A stretch of 64,000 nucleotides of DNA from the NCBI RefSeq assembly GCF_932526225.1, contig NC_064038.1:13143070-13207069 (forward strand), read 5' to 3'. A program made the translations under genes and the position numbers. The stretch comes from Nematostella vectensis (Eukaryota; Cnidaria; Anthozoa; Actiniaria; Edwardsiidae). Each line of letters starts with the position of its first letter. Positions within the stretch are counted from its first letter, which is position 1. The notes beneath the pieces were generated by a model, which searched no databases, was not told the origin of the DNA, and worked only from the letters and a program-made list of their open reading frames with translations. Shown here piece by piece: positions 11,801 through 21,669 of this stretch.

Positions 11801-14798
11801 ACGAAACAATAGATTTGTTGTTCATCTACAATTAACAGATCATGGGTATTATCACCATTTTCATTACTACATCACTTTTGCAAATCTAGGTATTGACGTC
11901 ACACATGCGTACCTGTTTTCAAAAAAGGGGCCAAAAGTTAGCGATTGTCTAAGCATGATTTATTCTTTCTCACAAATAATATGGGTTACTATCAATGTAA
12001 TATGGCTATAGTTATCGGTGATATAAAAAATATTTGAGATGTCTCTTTAATATGTAAATAACCTTATAGTTTGCAATTGTACGTGAAACAAGTTTGAATA
12101 GTACGCGCGCTCTGATTGGGCAATGAGACTTTGACACACGCACCTCTCAATCCGAGACACGAGGTCGACGACTCAATGATGACGTCAGCTCTTCCTTGAT
12201 ACTTTATTTCTCTCCAATCTACGAAGTTCCCAGTCTCTCGACCGCATGCCTGAGCCAACACTTCTATAGTCTCATCACTTAAGATCTCCTCCCAGACATT
12301 AAACCGACTGATCACACCAACGAAGGATTTACTTGCATCGAAACCACCGACCATCTCCTTTTGAATCTGGCCGATTACCAGCTTACCAGGAGAAGGGATA
12401 GTGTGGTCTTTACTCAGATCGGAACCCTGTCCTCTTTTGACCCCATCTACAAGAAAGTACCATTTACCGTCGGTACCGGTCCATTTGATGCAGACATGGT
12501 GCCAGTCGCCTCCAAGCGGCTCGGCGTACATTTCACTAAATATATGTAAAAATATACAAGTTGATCAACACAGTCATTGTAACGTGGTTCTTACAATGAT
12601 GCCTATATAGAAGAGCTAAAGTTTTCCCCCTCCCTGATTTCCAGAAAACATGGTGAAAATGCCGATTCCTGTCAATTTGGGACTCGCGGCCAAAATTTGT
12701 TAGAAAAACTTGATCGCTTGGTAAAATCTTTTTCTCAATAATCTTGAAAAGCCCTTAGACCCAGGCCTCCAAGTGGACCCAGGCCGGCCGCGTGGGTATG
12801 AAGGTCACCCAAATATTGATATGCTTTGATTGGCTAATTTCATGGAATTCAATATTAAAAGCTGTTTTTAAAGCTTAATTTTTTTCAATTAATCAGGTTT
12901 TGTGCGAGTGCAGCAAAACATTACCCCACAAAAACTGTCAAAATCATTCGGAAGTGATTTGTGTTTAGGATTATATACCATCGATGAGTAAATTCTACGT
13001 CTACGTTAAATTTCACTCCTATTTTACGCCTTCAATCGTTACAAAAAAAAATAATTCATTTAGTATAATATTTGATATACACTACAATTTAAGAACGTCC
13101 TTAATCCCAGCCTCAACTAAAAATTTAGCGTTCTTATAAAAAAAGAATGTATCAAATCTAGTAAGGAACATAAAGCATACCGAGAATCGACTGCGTTGAC
13201 TGTCAGTTTGCATGACGTCATGTTTGCACGGTTGTCGCAACCAAACACTATTTGCGAGATCTGGGCAGGCTCAGCATAGGAGAAGATGGTCAGCGGTCCA
13301 GTGGCTTGACTGGCAATCCATGAGCATGCTGTGAATGCAGTGAAACTGCTGACCACATCCATCACCATGTGTGACGTGTTGCTACGAGCTGGGAACCTAA
13401 CGTCATATTCGGCGGTATTTGCTGGAAGTGTAAGAATAGAGAGCACAGTGAGGACTAGTTCCCAAGGGGGAGAGGGAGGGGGAATTCGATAAAAACACGG
13501 GTCGGAATGATCCTCGGCAAAATCAAATAAGTATAGCACTTTAAGTGTGGTTAACAGAAATTCTTACCCCTAAGAGATAGCAGATCGGATGTGGTCGAAG
13601 GTAATCTTAACCCTGAGATAGCAGAATCGGAAAAACCGTTTTAACGGTTTAAAAAAACTCCCTAGGAATAGCAGTTGGTCGAATTTTAAACCGTAAATGA
13701 TAGGACGATCACCTCCGACTTTTCTGGGGGTGGGGGGTGGGGGGTTGGGGGGTAGTTTCGACGCTGGTGCCGTTCAAAAATGTGAATGCATGTGTACAAG
13801 AAGATAAAACTATTGCCTTTTTTAATGTATTTGCATTTGGAACGGTAAACGCTCAACACGACGTGTCATTTCCTTCACCATGCCGTAACCGTTTTATGGA
13901 ACCACAGGGTTCCCAGGCGAAGCAGCCCTACGACTGGTTATTACCTTTCCATGCGGAGCAGTTGTGCCCGCTTCTGTCCTCGTTGCATAAGCATTCATAA
14001 TCACGATCACTGTCACATGACTCAACGCAAAAGGTACCATGAGGGCAGTTATCACAGACGGCGGACTGAAGGTCGAGGTCAGGTCCGTAGTACGAGTACC
14101 CCTCCCTGGACAGTAGAGATGATGTTCGATGAGTGGCGTTTGACAGCTCACACGCATGCAATGACGTGCTGCTTTCTAATTGGTAATTGAATGATTGGCA
14201 TTCAATCTGGTCCATGCATTTGAAAGAGCAATCGAGTGGCTTCTTTACAAAAATCGTGTCGAATTTGAATCCATGAAGGTATTTCCCTGCAAAAAAAAAA
14301 ACAAAAAAAAACAAAAAAAAAACTCATAAACAGCAACAGCTAGTGGCACAAAACAGTTTCTTTCTCACGTTGGAAATTGTTGAGCACATTTTGAATGTGG
14401 TCTTGTTAGTTAGTTTACTGAAGTAGAATAACACCTTGATCATTTCTTTTAACCAAAACCTATTAATCTATTAATCTAAAATCAAATTTCGGGTGATCAG
14501 GCAGAATACTTCAATTGTTTATTTTGAAGTTCCTCTGCTAGTAAAAATCACGGTAGTTATCAAAATTTCACTTTATCTCGGAGAGTGTGAAAAAGGGGAT
14601 AATAAAAAATCATAAGAAGAAAATAAAACTGTTTATCGTTATACAAAGTTATTTTTTACCCTGTGTTTTTATGAATTGTCGGTTGACGTTTTTGATGCAG
14701 TCATCTAGAGAATACGCATGCGCAAGCTGCACCGCTGACAACAAAACGCTCAGCGTCAGTGATCTTTCCACGTGACGCCACCTGTTCCCTCTCCGCAT
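2623..14798 (-). CDS. Secreted PAN-EGF-four-pentraxin domain protein, complete 14-exon gene
   Basis: Coding exons in transcript order: 14660-14798, 13945-14286, 13181-13421, 12144-12535, 11558-11795, 10026-10213, 9569-9769, 7488-7698, 6680-6747, 5965-6243, 5280-5514, 4674-4861, 3386-3583, 2623-2864. Each intron has GT..AG ends and all phases match; the sum is 3162 nt, exactly 1054 codons with TAA at 2623-2625. The first ATG (14796-14798) opens a signal peptide. Predicted order: signal peptide 1-28, PAN/apple about 48-135, EGF-like about 136-160, pentraxin/LamG-like units about 162-371, 372-580, 581-766 and 767-973, then an 80-residue tail with four Cys. No transmembrane segment is seen, so the product is probably extracellular. 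Pentraxin/LamG folds commonly bind glycans or other ligands, often with calcium, but the ligand here is unknown. An acceptor at 14809 suggests the first coding exon begins at 14808 and a 5'UTR exon lies upstream. Confidence 0.9.
3386..5514 (-). CDS. Exons 11-13: pentraxin/LamG-like domain 4
   Basis: Exon 11 (5280-5514) encodes ALTFCLWLNM. Exon 12 (4674-4861) encodes EWHVICFTW, KLYVDG and LLLGQDQGSV. Exon 13 (3386-3583) encodes GGGFRSSFVGFLSNINIW and GDAVSWFQL. The exon 12 donor (exon end 4674, GT at 4673-4672) is the first of 12 tandem identical donors formed by a 31-bp repeat. Splicing from it joins ..GSV-G|GGF in frame with exon 13. Confidence 0.85.
4315..4704. repeat. 31-bp minisatellite built from the exon 12 / intron junction
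   Basis: Twelve copies of a 31-bp unit; the core ACTCACCTACAG recurs every 31 bases from 4327 to 4668. Read on the gene strand, each unit holds the last 22 exon bases (encoding GQDQGSV) followed by the intron start GTGAGTGTC, so each has the donor CTGTAG|GTGAGT. The copy near 4525 has one substitution (GATCC for GACCC). The array extends from the exon into the intron. Confidence 0.95.
5598..5640. repeat. (GGGGGT)n tract with G-quadruplex potential
   Basis: Several consecutive GGGGGT units run into a pure G run, inside the intron between pentraxin-gene exons 10 and 11. On the template of the minus-strand gene this is the non-transcribed orientation; the transcript would be C-rich. Confidence 0.7.
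5965..7698 (-). CDS. Exons 8-10: pentraxin/LamG-like domain 3 (divergent)
   Basis: Exon 8 (7488-7698) encodes FTIPPGGTDFVQLP and FTVCLWLKE. The 68-nt exon 9 (6680-6747) ends in HICVTWHNG, an exact match to H-x-C-x-T-W. Exon 10 (5965-6243) encodes VTRFNMWSEVLTD and GDVVAWRDV. The unit lacks the usual V-D-G strand and the GQxQ motif that domains 1, 2 and 4 keep in some form, so its binding face has probably diverged. Its splice phases still fit the series. Confidence 0.82.
7737..7863. mobile_element. MITE with inverted ends, family member 1
   Basis: Left end CCCAGACGTTTTTATCGGG is mirrored by right end CCCAGTAAGAACGCCTGGG. A relative with the same ends lies at 52567-52697. This copy sits 38 bp upstream (in transcript sense) of the exon 8 acceptor of the pentraxin gene. 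Confidence 0.7.
9569..11795 (-). CDS. Exons 5-7: pentraxin/LamG-like domain 2
   Basis: Exon 5 (11558-11795) encodes SLSICTNLK and the FFIDGWHSDS strand. Exon 6 (10026-10213) encodes KWHTVCHSW, AYIDGVN and VLVLGQDQ. Exon 7 (9569-9769) encodes GSGFEDGQAFQGLLKDVNLW and GNAISWRDL. Phases 1-2-1-1 match those of domain 4, as expected from whole-domain duplication. The motifs GQDQ and [VA]xWRDL are typical of pentraxin C-terminal halves. Confidence 0.85.
10259..10470. mobile_element. PIF/Harbinger-type MITE with TAA target duplication
   Basis: Ends AGCCCGGTGCACACGGTGA and TCACTGTGTGCGCCGGGCT form an inverted repeat of about 19 bp with two mismatches. TAA flanks both sides (10256-10258 and 10471-10473), the 3-bp duplication typical of PIF/Harbinger elements. 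It lies in the intron between exons 5 and 6. Confidence 0.8.
10516..10666. mobile_element. G/C-tract MITE with CAGSGGCG-type ends
   Basis: Starts CAGCGGCGGCGTAGC and ends GGCTGCGCCCCTG around a long G run, imperfectly inverted. It is probably a member of the same loose family as the elements at 1767, 14966 and 36239. Confidence 0.5.
11081..11533. mobile_element. Nested pair of MITEs in a pentraxin-gene intron
   Basis: The outer ends GGTTAGCACTAACCCAGG and CCTGGGTTAGCGTTAACC are inverted copies. Inside, a second element runs from CAGGCCCGTG (11114) to TACGGGCCTG (11490), with long G and C runs. The inner element therefore inserted into the outer one. Confidence 0.7.
12144..13421 (-). CDS. Exons 3-4: pentraxin/LamG-like domain 1
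   Basis: Exon 3 (13181-13421) carries the N-terminal strand region with FTACSWIASQ. Exon 4 (12144-12535) carries DWHHVCIKW, the YFLVDG turn, LVIGQIQ, GGFDASKSFVG and the closing GNFVDWREI. The pentraxin signature H-x-C-x-[ST]-W is nearly met (HVCIKW, Lys for Ser/Thr). Unlike domains 2 and 4, the centre and C-terminal half share one exon, so an intron was lost here or gained in the others. Junction phases are 1 in, 2 between exons and 1 out. Confidence 0.85.
13500..13716. mobile_element. MITE-like element with 38-bp internal subrepeats, copy 1
   Basis: Contains variants of CCCTAAGAGATAGCAG..TTGGTCGAATTTTA and ends in GGACGATCACCTCC. A longer relative lies at 39575-39866. Located in the intron between exons 2 and 3 of the pentraxin gene. 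Confidence 0.65.
13945..14798 (-). CDS. Exons 1-2: signal peptide, PAN/apple and EGF-like module
   Basis: Exon 1 (14660-14798) encodes a basic start MRRGNRWRHVERS, a hydrophobic core LTLSVLLSAVQ and a likely cleavage after LAHA. It ends in phase 1 at a GTAAAA donor. Exon 2 (13945-14286) completes the codon and encodes a PAN/apple-type module with paired Cys (CSFKCMDQIECQSFNYQ), then an EGF-like stretch (CDNCPHGTFC..ECLCNEDRSGHNCS) ending GTAATA. PAN plus EGF ahead of LamG/pentraxin units is a familiar layout for extracellular adhesion or recognition proteins. The exact EGF disulfide pattern was not verified. Confidence 0.85.
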
Positions 14799-14965
14799 CA
14801 CGGAAAACCTGTAATAAAATAAAATATAATAAATTTGTCAATAAAGCAGAGCATTTCTTGTATAGAGACAGAAGGGGGAAATATTTAATGTTTTTTTTTT
14901 ACTTTAGACAAATAAGATGACGGATTATAAAGAGGTTTTCCGATCGTTCTATTACTCTAAAGTTA

Positions 14966-15055
14966 CAGGCCCGTACACAGGGTGGGGGGGGGGGGGGGGG
15001 GTGTCGCACTCCTCCACCCCCTCCCCCCCAAAAAAAATTCCTGGGTACGGGCCTG
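14966..15055. mobile_element. Short MITE with CAGGCCCGTAC inverted ends
   Basis: A 90-bp element from CAGGCCCGTACACAGGG to CCTGGGTACGGGCCTG with a G-run/C-run centre. It interrupts a repeat copy that continues on both sides (see 14935-15240). Confidence 0.75.
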
Positions 15056-16884
15056 CGTGTTTCTTTACTGTTTGTTTGCATGATAAAACTTCACTTACAG
15101 TGAGATGTATTTTTTCCAGACAATCGATCAAATCATAATATCTATATACATAATGACTTTTCATAATTCCCAAAATGTGCGATTAAATTACACCTAAATA
15201 TCTTAATTCATTAACGAAATTTAAAGCTAACTTTTCTTGATTGATTTGTTTTTTTTCTTGAATGATTTGTTATAAATGAAAACAATAGCAAATGTGTGGC
15301 TGGATAGAGCTCTTTAGGAAGGCCACACGCCGCCACTTTACCCCCCTTCGGTACACCGAGTCATTCAAAGCATGGCATTCAAAGCATGGCTAATTCGACA
15401 TGATATTACAATCAAACAATAAAGTATCAAACTTCGTTTTGTGGAGGATTATATATTATTTTTGAAATGTCAGATGATTTCTTACTGAAACTTCAGTAAA
15501 AACTCTCACAGTTGTTACTGAAAACTCTCTCAGTTGCTCTATTTTACCCTACTAGAGAAAGCCCAAAGATGTTTTCTGATAGTTCTAATTTTGACTCTTT
15601 GTTTGCATTCAATAATACACTGACATTGTAGGGAGGTGTTTCTATTCAGCCAATAGATTAAATAAAAAAATATCCATATATGTTTTTCCATTATTCCTAA
15701 AATGTGTGATTGAATCAGACTTATTATTTTCTTTATCGTAATTCAATATAGCAATTTAAAACTTTAAAAAATGTTGAACAATTCCGGACAATAAATAATA
15801 AATACACTCTTTTTTTATACGAACGTCTATTTTTCGGTTGAGGTTGGGCCGTTCTTATTTTTGGGACATTTTAAGGCAGAATATGTTTTTAACGATGTTT
15901 TTAAATTTTAGTGTATAAGAATATAATACCCAATTAATTTTGAGGATGAGAATTACACTTGTGATCAAAAGCAATAATAAGGTTGCTACTATCAGTAGAA
16001 TTTGATTATGCATTTTAGAACGCATAAGGACCAAAAAAGAAAAAAAAAATTCTGCTATCTGAGCCTAGGCATGTTCTTAGCATGTTCTTATAATTTGGTG
16101 AAATATTAGGCTGGACGTTCTTATAAAAAAGGTACCAGCTTTTGTGATTTGCAAAATTCGACTAACAATTTGTTTCGAATGAAAACACTGTTTTCATGCT
16201 TTATGTCATGATGACAAACAAAAATGGATAAATATATTGGCCAACCGTATATTAACGAACCATTATAGCCTTTCTTTTTTGACTTACACATCGCATAATT
16301 TCACAAAACATTTTTACAAAACAGAATTGCGATAAAGATATAGATAATATGCGTAAAAAATTCTTCCTATAGTTTTGATGTCAGCAATCATGTATTTGTG
16401 TTAACCTGAGACATCTCTTTTTAGCTAAAAAAATATTCCTACATTATTTTTCAAATTTAAAAATGTTTTTCACGGCGGTGCAAGCAGTGCTGATTTCATT
16501 TTGACATACATTCAAAGCTATGCACTGATTCTATGTAAAATTATCTTGGTATACGATGTTTGGTTGTAGGCTGATCGAAGTTTTAATGAAATTATTCTTA
16601 ATTTTCTGTTTTACCCTGGGTACCAGTGCCTACAGACTTCTCTTGTCCAGTGACGCTCAGCCAAAATGCACCGACAAACAGGGTACCAAGTTTTGAACTG
16701 TAACATAGAAAATAAAACCATTTGGTCCGTTAAAATTTCCTTTCTTGTGTTCTTCTTGCTTAATCCACATAAAGAAAATCTTATTGTTATTCTTTCTCTG
16801 TAAAACTTTTATAATCTTGCGAGTTTAGAGTTTTGCGCTATACGATAACAAGAAATGGAAAAGATAGACACCCATCCATCCCAT

Positions 16885-17470
16885 CCATCGAAACTTGTGT
16901 TCGAGAAACCTTTCACTGCACTTAAAAGTGTGCCATTCTGCGTCTGATTGAATGAATCATTTTTCTCCACGCGCAAAGCCTAATCTTGAGATAAGAAGAA
17001 AATAAAAAAACAAAAATATTCCCTGCTAGCAGAAACAGAAAATTTAAAATAAAAACCGCACGCTCTCGGGGAAGAAGTCGCGACCAGAAGGTTTATTTAT
17101 ATTGCCTTACAGCTAATCATTTTGATGACATGCCTTTTCATTGCATTTCAAACAGTTTAAAAAGTTTTTTTTATATAAAAAGGTCAGGCTTTTTAACAGA
17201 TGAAGACAAACACACATACGTCTGAAAAAACACGAGAGCCTAAAACAATGTCAAGTCGTTTAAGCAAAAAAGTTTAAACTGACCTCCTGAAGCTTCAAAG
17301 ACGAGATTTATATGGTCAGGAAATCCAAAAGGAGTTCTTTCACATCAATAGGGAGAATTGCCACCGTCTTTCTAGGGTAGCTCTGAATTTTTCATCCTTC
17401 ATGTTGTTGTTTTGACGCCCCACTTATTTATGTACGCCGCTGACACGAGTGAAAACGGTCTGCATTAATA
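16885..17470. repeat. Dispersed direct repeat, copy 1 (partner 33345-33890)
   Basis: About 550 bp align with gaps to 33345-33890 in the same orientation. Shared landmarks include CCTTTCACTGCACT, GTCGCGACCA, GCTAATCATTT, TTTTCATTGCATTTCAAA, GAGCCTAAAACA and GGAGTTCTTTC. No long ORF or familiar family ends were seen. Confidence 0.7.
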
Positions 17471-18067
17471 AAAACCTAAGAGATGAGATATTGTTATTAA
17501 TATTTAAGAGGTAAAGAATGTCAGTTTGGGTTATATTCTAAGTAAATCGATGTATACTATTAGCACTCAAAACGTGCGCACGAAATGAAATTCCATGCGC
17601 ACAGAAAAATATATAAATATAAATTCATACAGCGCCTTTCTCCTGTAGATTCGAGGCGAAAATACTTCAAATTCTTTAAGCGCCCGTGCGCTCAGCGTGT
17701 ATTTTCGGTCTTCCCACGGAGGGTAACATATTTTGGGGCGCTTTATAATGACTGGTGAATAGAGTAATTTAATAAGGTAACACTTTTTCCATGTTTTCAT
17801 ATACTAAAATTTTAGTTAAAAGTCATTATACAATGCATAATCCTGTACAAAAATATGTACAAAAAGATCGCAGAATAACTCTCCTCTTTTAAATTCAGTT
17901 AAATCACATTTTCTTCTTTATTCAGTTGCCATATTTTAGCTGCGGCTCTAATTTAACTTTAGTCTGGGGAAAGCACCAGAAGTGCTTTTCCGATCGTTCT
18001 AATTTTTACTCTTTGTATGCATTCAATAATGGCCTCACCAGCAGGGAGTTGCATTTTTTCAGACAAT

Positions 18068-18355
18068 CAATTACTGATGAATCCGTTGTATCGCGTATTT
18101 TCAAAATCGATTTGTTTTTGTCTTTTGGGATTTTCTGTTTCGCCAGTCAAATTTTTCTAAGCCAATCAGATTCTTGCCATCTCTCGCCTTGTGCAGTTGC
18201 CTGGCTTTCTGTCGAGAAACTGTCTGGTTTTCGTCCAGGGGAAGTGCACAAAGCGAGACTCTGATTGGCTCAAAATGGTTTTACTGCCGGAACAAAAAAC
18301 CAAAACAAATCGTGTTTTGAAAACGCTGGTCGCGATACAACGGATTCGACAGTAA
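18068..18355. mobile_element. Hairpin MITE of about 285 bp
   Basis: The left arm reads GAATCCGTTGTATCGCG, ATTTTCAAAA, CGATTTGTTTT and AAGCCAATCAGA in order. The right arm carries the reverse complements in reverse order (TCTGATTGGCT .. CGCGATACAACGGATTC). Arms of about 100 nt flank a centre of about 65 bp. It splits the third copy of the 14.9-18.4 kb repeat. Confidence 0.75.
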
Positions 18356-18824
18356 ATCAACAATTTCCATATAAAGTCTTTCCATAATTCCAAAAATGTG
18401 TCAGACAGAAATGTTAAACTATACGAAAAATTAAACAATTCCGGACAACTGTTTAAACTTCAAATATTCGCTTTTGCGATATTTCACACTAAAGAAGAGT
18501 TTCTTGTCTGAGACGAGTTTCTCGTCTAAGTGTGAGTTTGGGACGAGTTGTCGACGGGAAACTCGTCTTGATTCACCCGATCAACTTACTACGTCTAGAA
18601 GACGGGTTTGCTCCCCGTCTAGACGAAAATTGCAAACAATTGCAACAATTGCAAACAATGAATAATCGTCACTCATGTTCTTCCAATTTAAATTTAAAGG
18701 AGAAAACATTGCTCACTGTTATTCTTTGATTTTTTACAACTTATTTAAAAGTATATTTGGCAGAATTCAGACAAGTTATTATAACATAACTATAACACTC
18801 ATCTAATATAATAAAACTATTTTG

Positions 18825-18872
18825 GGTTAGAGTTAGGGAAGGGTTAGGGTTAGGGTTTGGGAAGGGTTAGGG
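18825..18872. repeat. Degenerate interstitial TTAGGG repeats
   Basis: Several GGTTAGGG and GGGTTAGGGTT units mixed with GGGAAGGGTTAGGG variants, matching the animal telomere motif. It lies inside the 18.5-23.4 kb composite element. Confidence 0.6.
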
Positions 18873-19359
18873 TGGTACAGCTACATTAAGAATACCCCTT
18901 GGCCCCAAGTTACCTTACGTGTTGACCTGCCTACTCGTAAATGCATATACCGTCTACACATCGAATTATGAGACAGGATTGACGCGAGGACAGATTGACG
19001 AGTAGTTATAAAAATGTAGTACTCACAATATAACTAACTTCGTTTATACAGTTGAGCCTTTATTAAATTCCTACAATTTATGTAATGACCTTCAAATGGT
19101 TAGGGTTTGGTTTTATGCTAGGCCAGACTTTATTAAAAATGGTCCGGGTTTGTTTTTGATTGTCAAAGTCAATCTTTATTGTCCTTCAAATAGTAGTTTC
19201 AGTTTTTTATCATACTTGTGTCCTATACTCTGACATGTTTATGCATGCTTTTGTCCATAAATTGGAGTATTGTCAGAGTATTCGATAATTCTCTTATTCA
19301 CATTTGAATGTTATACTTGTTTCCTCTGGTTTGCCTGAGAGAAAGGGTGTAAGTATGGT

Positions 19360-19545
19360 CTGGAATAAATTGAATGAACATGGAGCCACGGAGCCAGTTC
19401 AAATGTTACCTTAGCATAGATAGCTACCGTACTCTGGTAGGGAATACATTAAATGAACATGAAGCCACGGAGCCAATAAAAATATTACCTTAGCATAGAT
19501 AGCTACTGTACTATGGTCGGAAATAAATTAAATCATGGACCTAGC
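19360..19545. repeat. About 79-bp tandem repeat, 2.4 copies
   Basis: The unit runs from GGAATAAATT..ATGAACATGGAGCC through CATAGATAGCTACCGTAC and recurs at about 19438 and 19518. It directly follows the 3' end of the minus-strand LINE ORF and may belong to that element's 3'UTR. Confidence 0.7.
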
Positions 19546-19626
19546 GAAGATAGCTGTTGTTTGTCCGTCGCTACGACGAGGACCATCGTGTTCAATTTTT
19601 CATTTTCACCGTCATCCTGAGCGGGA

Positions 19627-21432
19627 CTAAGGACGCTTGTGGGTGCGCAGATGGCTAATAAGGCCAATCTGTGCACGGAAAAGCCTGGGGCACTGAGGGC
19701 ATGGTATTGTTGCAGCTTTGGGATCTTGAGACTTTCTGGCGGCTCTACGCTCCTCTGCGGCAGCTGTCCAATTTGCCTCGCATGCCGCAGCACCGTTGCG
19801 AATGACACGGCGCCAACCTTGACGGTTTTGTGCCAGAAGCTCCCACGAGGTGTGATCGATGTTGAATGCTTTCAACGAGAGTTTTAGGGTGTCTTTAAAT
19901 CTCTTCTTCTGGCCACCTTTGCAGCGTTTTCCGTGCTGAAGCTCACCAAACAGAAGTTTCTTAGGAAGCCGTTCATCAGGCATACGAGCTACGTGCCCCG
20001 CCCAGCGAAGCTGAGACTGTTTCATGGTGGTGTGAATGCTGGGCAGACCTGCACGTGCAAGGACCTCAGTATCCGGGATCTTTTCTTGCCAGCGAACATT
20101 GAGAATTTTCCTCAGACAGGTAGTGTGGAAATGGTTAAGCTTCATCGCATGGCGCTTGTAGATAGTCCAGGTTTCAGACCCGTAAAGTAGCGTAGGCAGC
20201 ACAACGGCACGATACACTTTGATCTTTGTATCTGTTCTTATCCCTCTCCTTTTCCAAACGTTCTTACGAAGCCTTCCAAAAGCGGCGCTTGCTCTGGCTA
20301 GTCTGTTGGTAACTTCGTCATCGAGGACAACGTTTCTGGAGAGAGTACTGCCAAGGTAGGTAGATTTGTCAACAGCATTGAGTTTTTGACCATTGATGAT
20401 GATGTTAGGTTCAGTGTAGGGCTTTCCAGGCGCTGGCTGATGCATAGCCTCCGTCTTTTTGGTGTTTATTTTGAGGCCGAAGTTGTTACAGGCACTAGAA
20501 AACAGATCTACGCTGTGTTGCAGGTCTGCTTGAGAGGTAGCATTGAGGGCACAATCGTCAGCGAATAAGAGGTCGTTTACAGTATCAGCCGAGATCTTGG
20601 ATTTCGCCTGAAGCCTCCTGAGATTGAACACAGAGCCATCGAAACGATACTTGATGCCGATGCCTACCTCATCATCTTTAAAAGCGTCAGTCAGCATGGC
20701 TGAGAACATCAGACTGAATAGAGTAGGGGCAAGGACGCATCCTTGCTTAACTCCGTTTGAGACAGGGAAAGAATGAGAGGTCTCTCCGCTGTCCTGGACG
20801 CTCGCAAGCATGCCGTCATGTAATTGGCGTACGATGTTTATGAATTTGCTGGGACAGCCAAACTTCGCCATTATTTTCCAGAGGCCCTCTCTACTGACAG
20901 TATCAAACGCTTTTGTCAGGTCGACGTAGGTGGAATACAGGTCGACATTTTGTTCTTGACACTTCTCCTGAAGTTGCCTTGCAGCAAATATCATGTCAGT
21001 TGTCCCGCGCTCCTTCCGGAAACCACATTGACTTTCAGGTAGGAGGCCTTGCTCGAGATGTACAATGAGACGATTGAGTAAGACTCTGGCCAGAATTTTG
21101 CCAGCGATGGACAGCAGGGAGATTCCTCGATGATTATCGCAGATACGGCGGTTTCCTTTGCGTTTGTAGAGATGTATAATGGAGGCATCCTTAAAGTCCT
21201 GAGGCACTGCCTCGTGATTCCAGATGAGCTGAAAAAGCTGGTAAAGTTTCTCCGTCAGAGCCGCACCTCCCTCTTTGTAGACTTCCGCTGGTATGGAGTC
21301 TGACCCTGGGGCTTTGCCACTGGATAGAAGGTTGACTGCTTTCTGAATTTCCACGAATGTTGGTACAACGTCCATGGTTTCGTCGACAGGAACTTGAGGT
21401 AGTCTGTAGTCTGGAATACATTGAAGAAGCAA
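19627..21432 (-). mobile_element. LINE (non-LTR) reverse transcriptase ORF, 5'-truncated
   Basis: An uninterrupted 601-codon ORF encodes reverse transcriptase of a non-LTR retrotransposon. It shows the palm motifs KAPGSDSIPAEVY, CGFRKERGTTD, DLTKAFDTVSREG, GVKQGCVLAPTLFS and the catalytic LLFADDCA. The thumb/connection region follows (LLYGSETWT, LRWAGHVARMPDERLP), and a C-terminal zinc-finger-like CPQCPRLF..HLRTHKRP ends the ORF. The APE endonuclease expected upstream is missing, so the copy is 5'-truncated. It is inserted in the 18.5-23.4 kb element. No frameshift within the retained ORF suggests a fairly recent insertion. Clade is uncertain. Confidence 0.9.
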
Positions 21433-21669
21433 CTTTGAAAAATATTCGCAAAAGAAAGTACCGTAAGCTTATCTAGGGCGGACTCTCAAAATGTGAGTCA
21501 CACTTACATTTATATCGTGAATATAAATTTAAAGTTTGCATAGTTTAATTATATACATGGAGCTAACTCTAAAAAAGGGACCTTCAAAACTGGACTTGGA
21601 TTCTACAATTGTACCATCCTTTCTTTTCACTAGAAAATCTAGCGCTGAAAAAAAACAGTCAACGAGGCC

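Larger units (their letters stand above)
14935..18450. repeat. Three diverged copies of one repeat (14935-15240, 15565-15780, 17980-18450)
   Basis: All share an ordered set of landmarks: TTTCCGATCGTTCTA or a variant, TTTG(T)ATGCATTCAATAA or a variant, TTTTTCAGACAATC or a variant, then CATAATTCCCAAAATGTG or a variant. Copies 1 and 3 are interrupted by MITEs (14966-15055 and about 18068-18355). The remainder of 15240-17900 holds no gene I can recognise. Confidence 0.65.
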
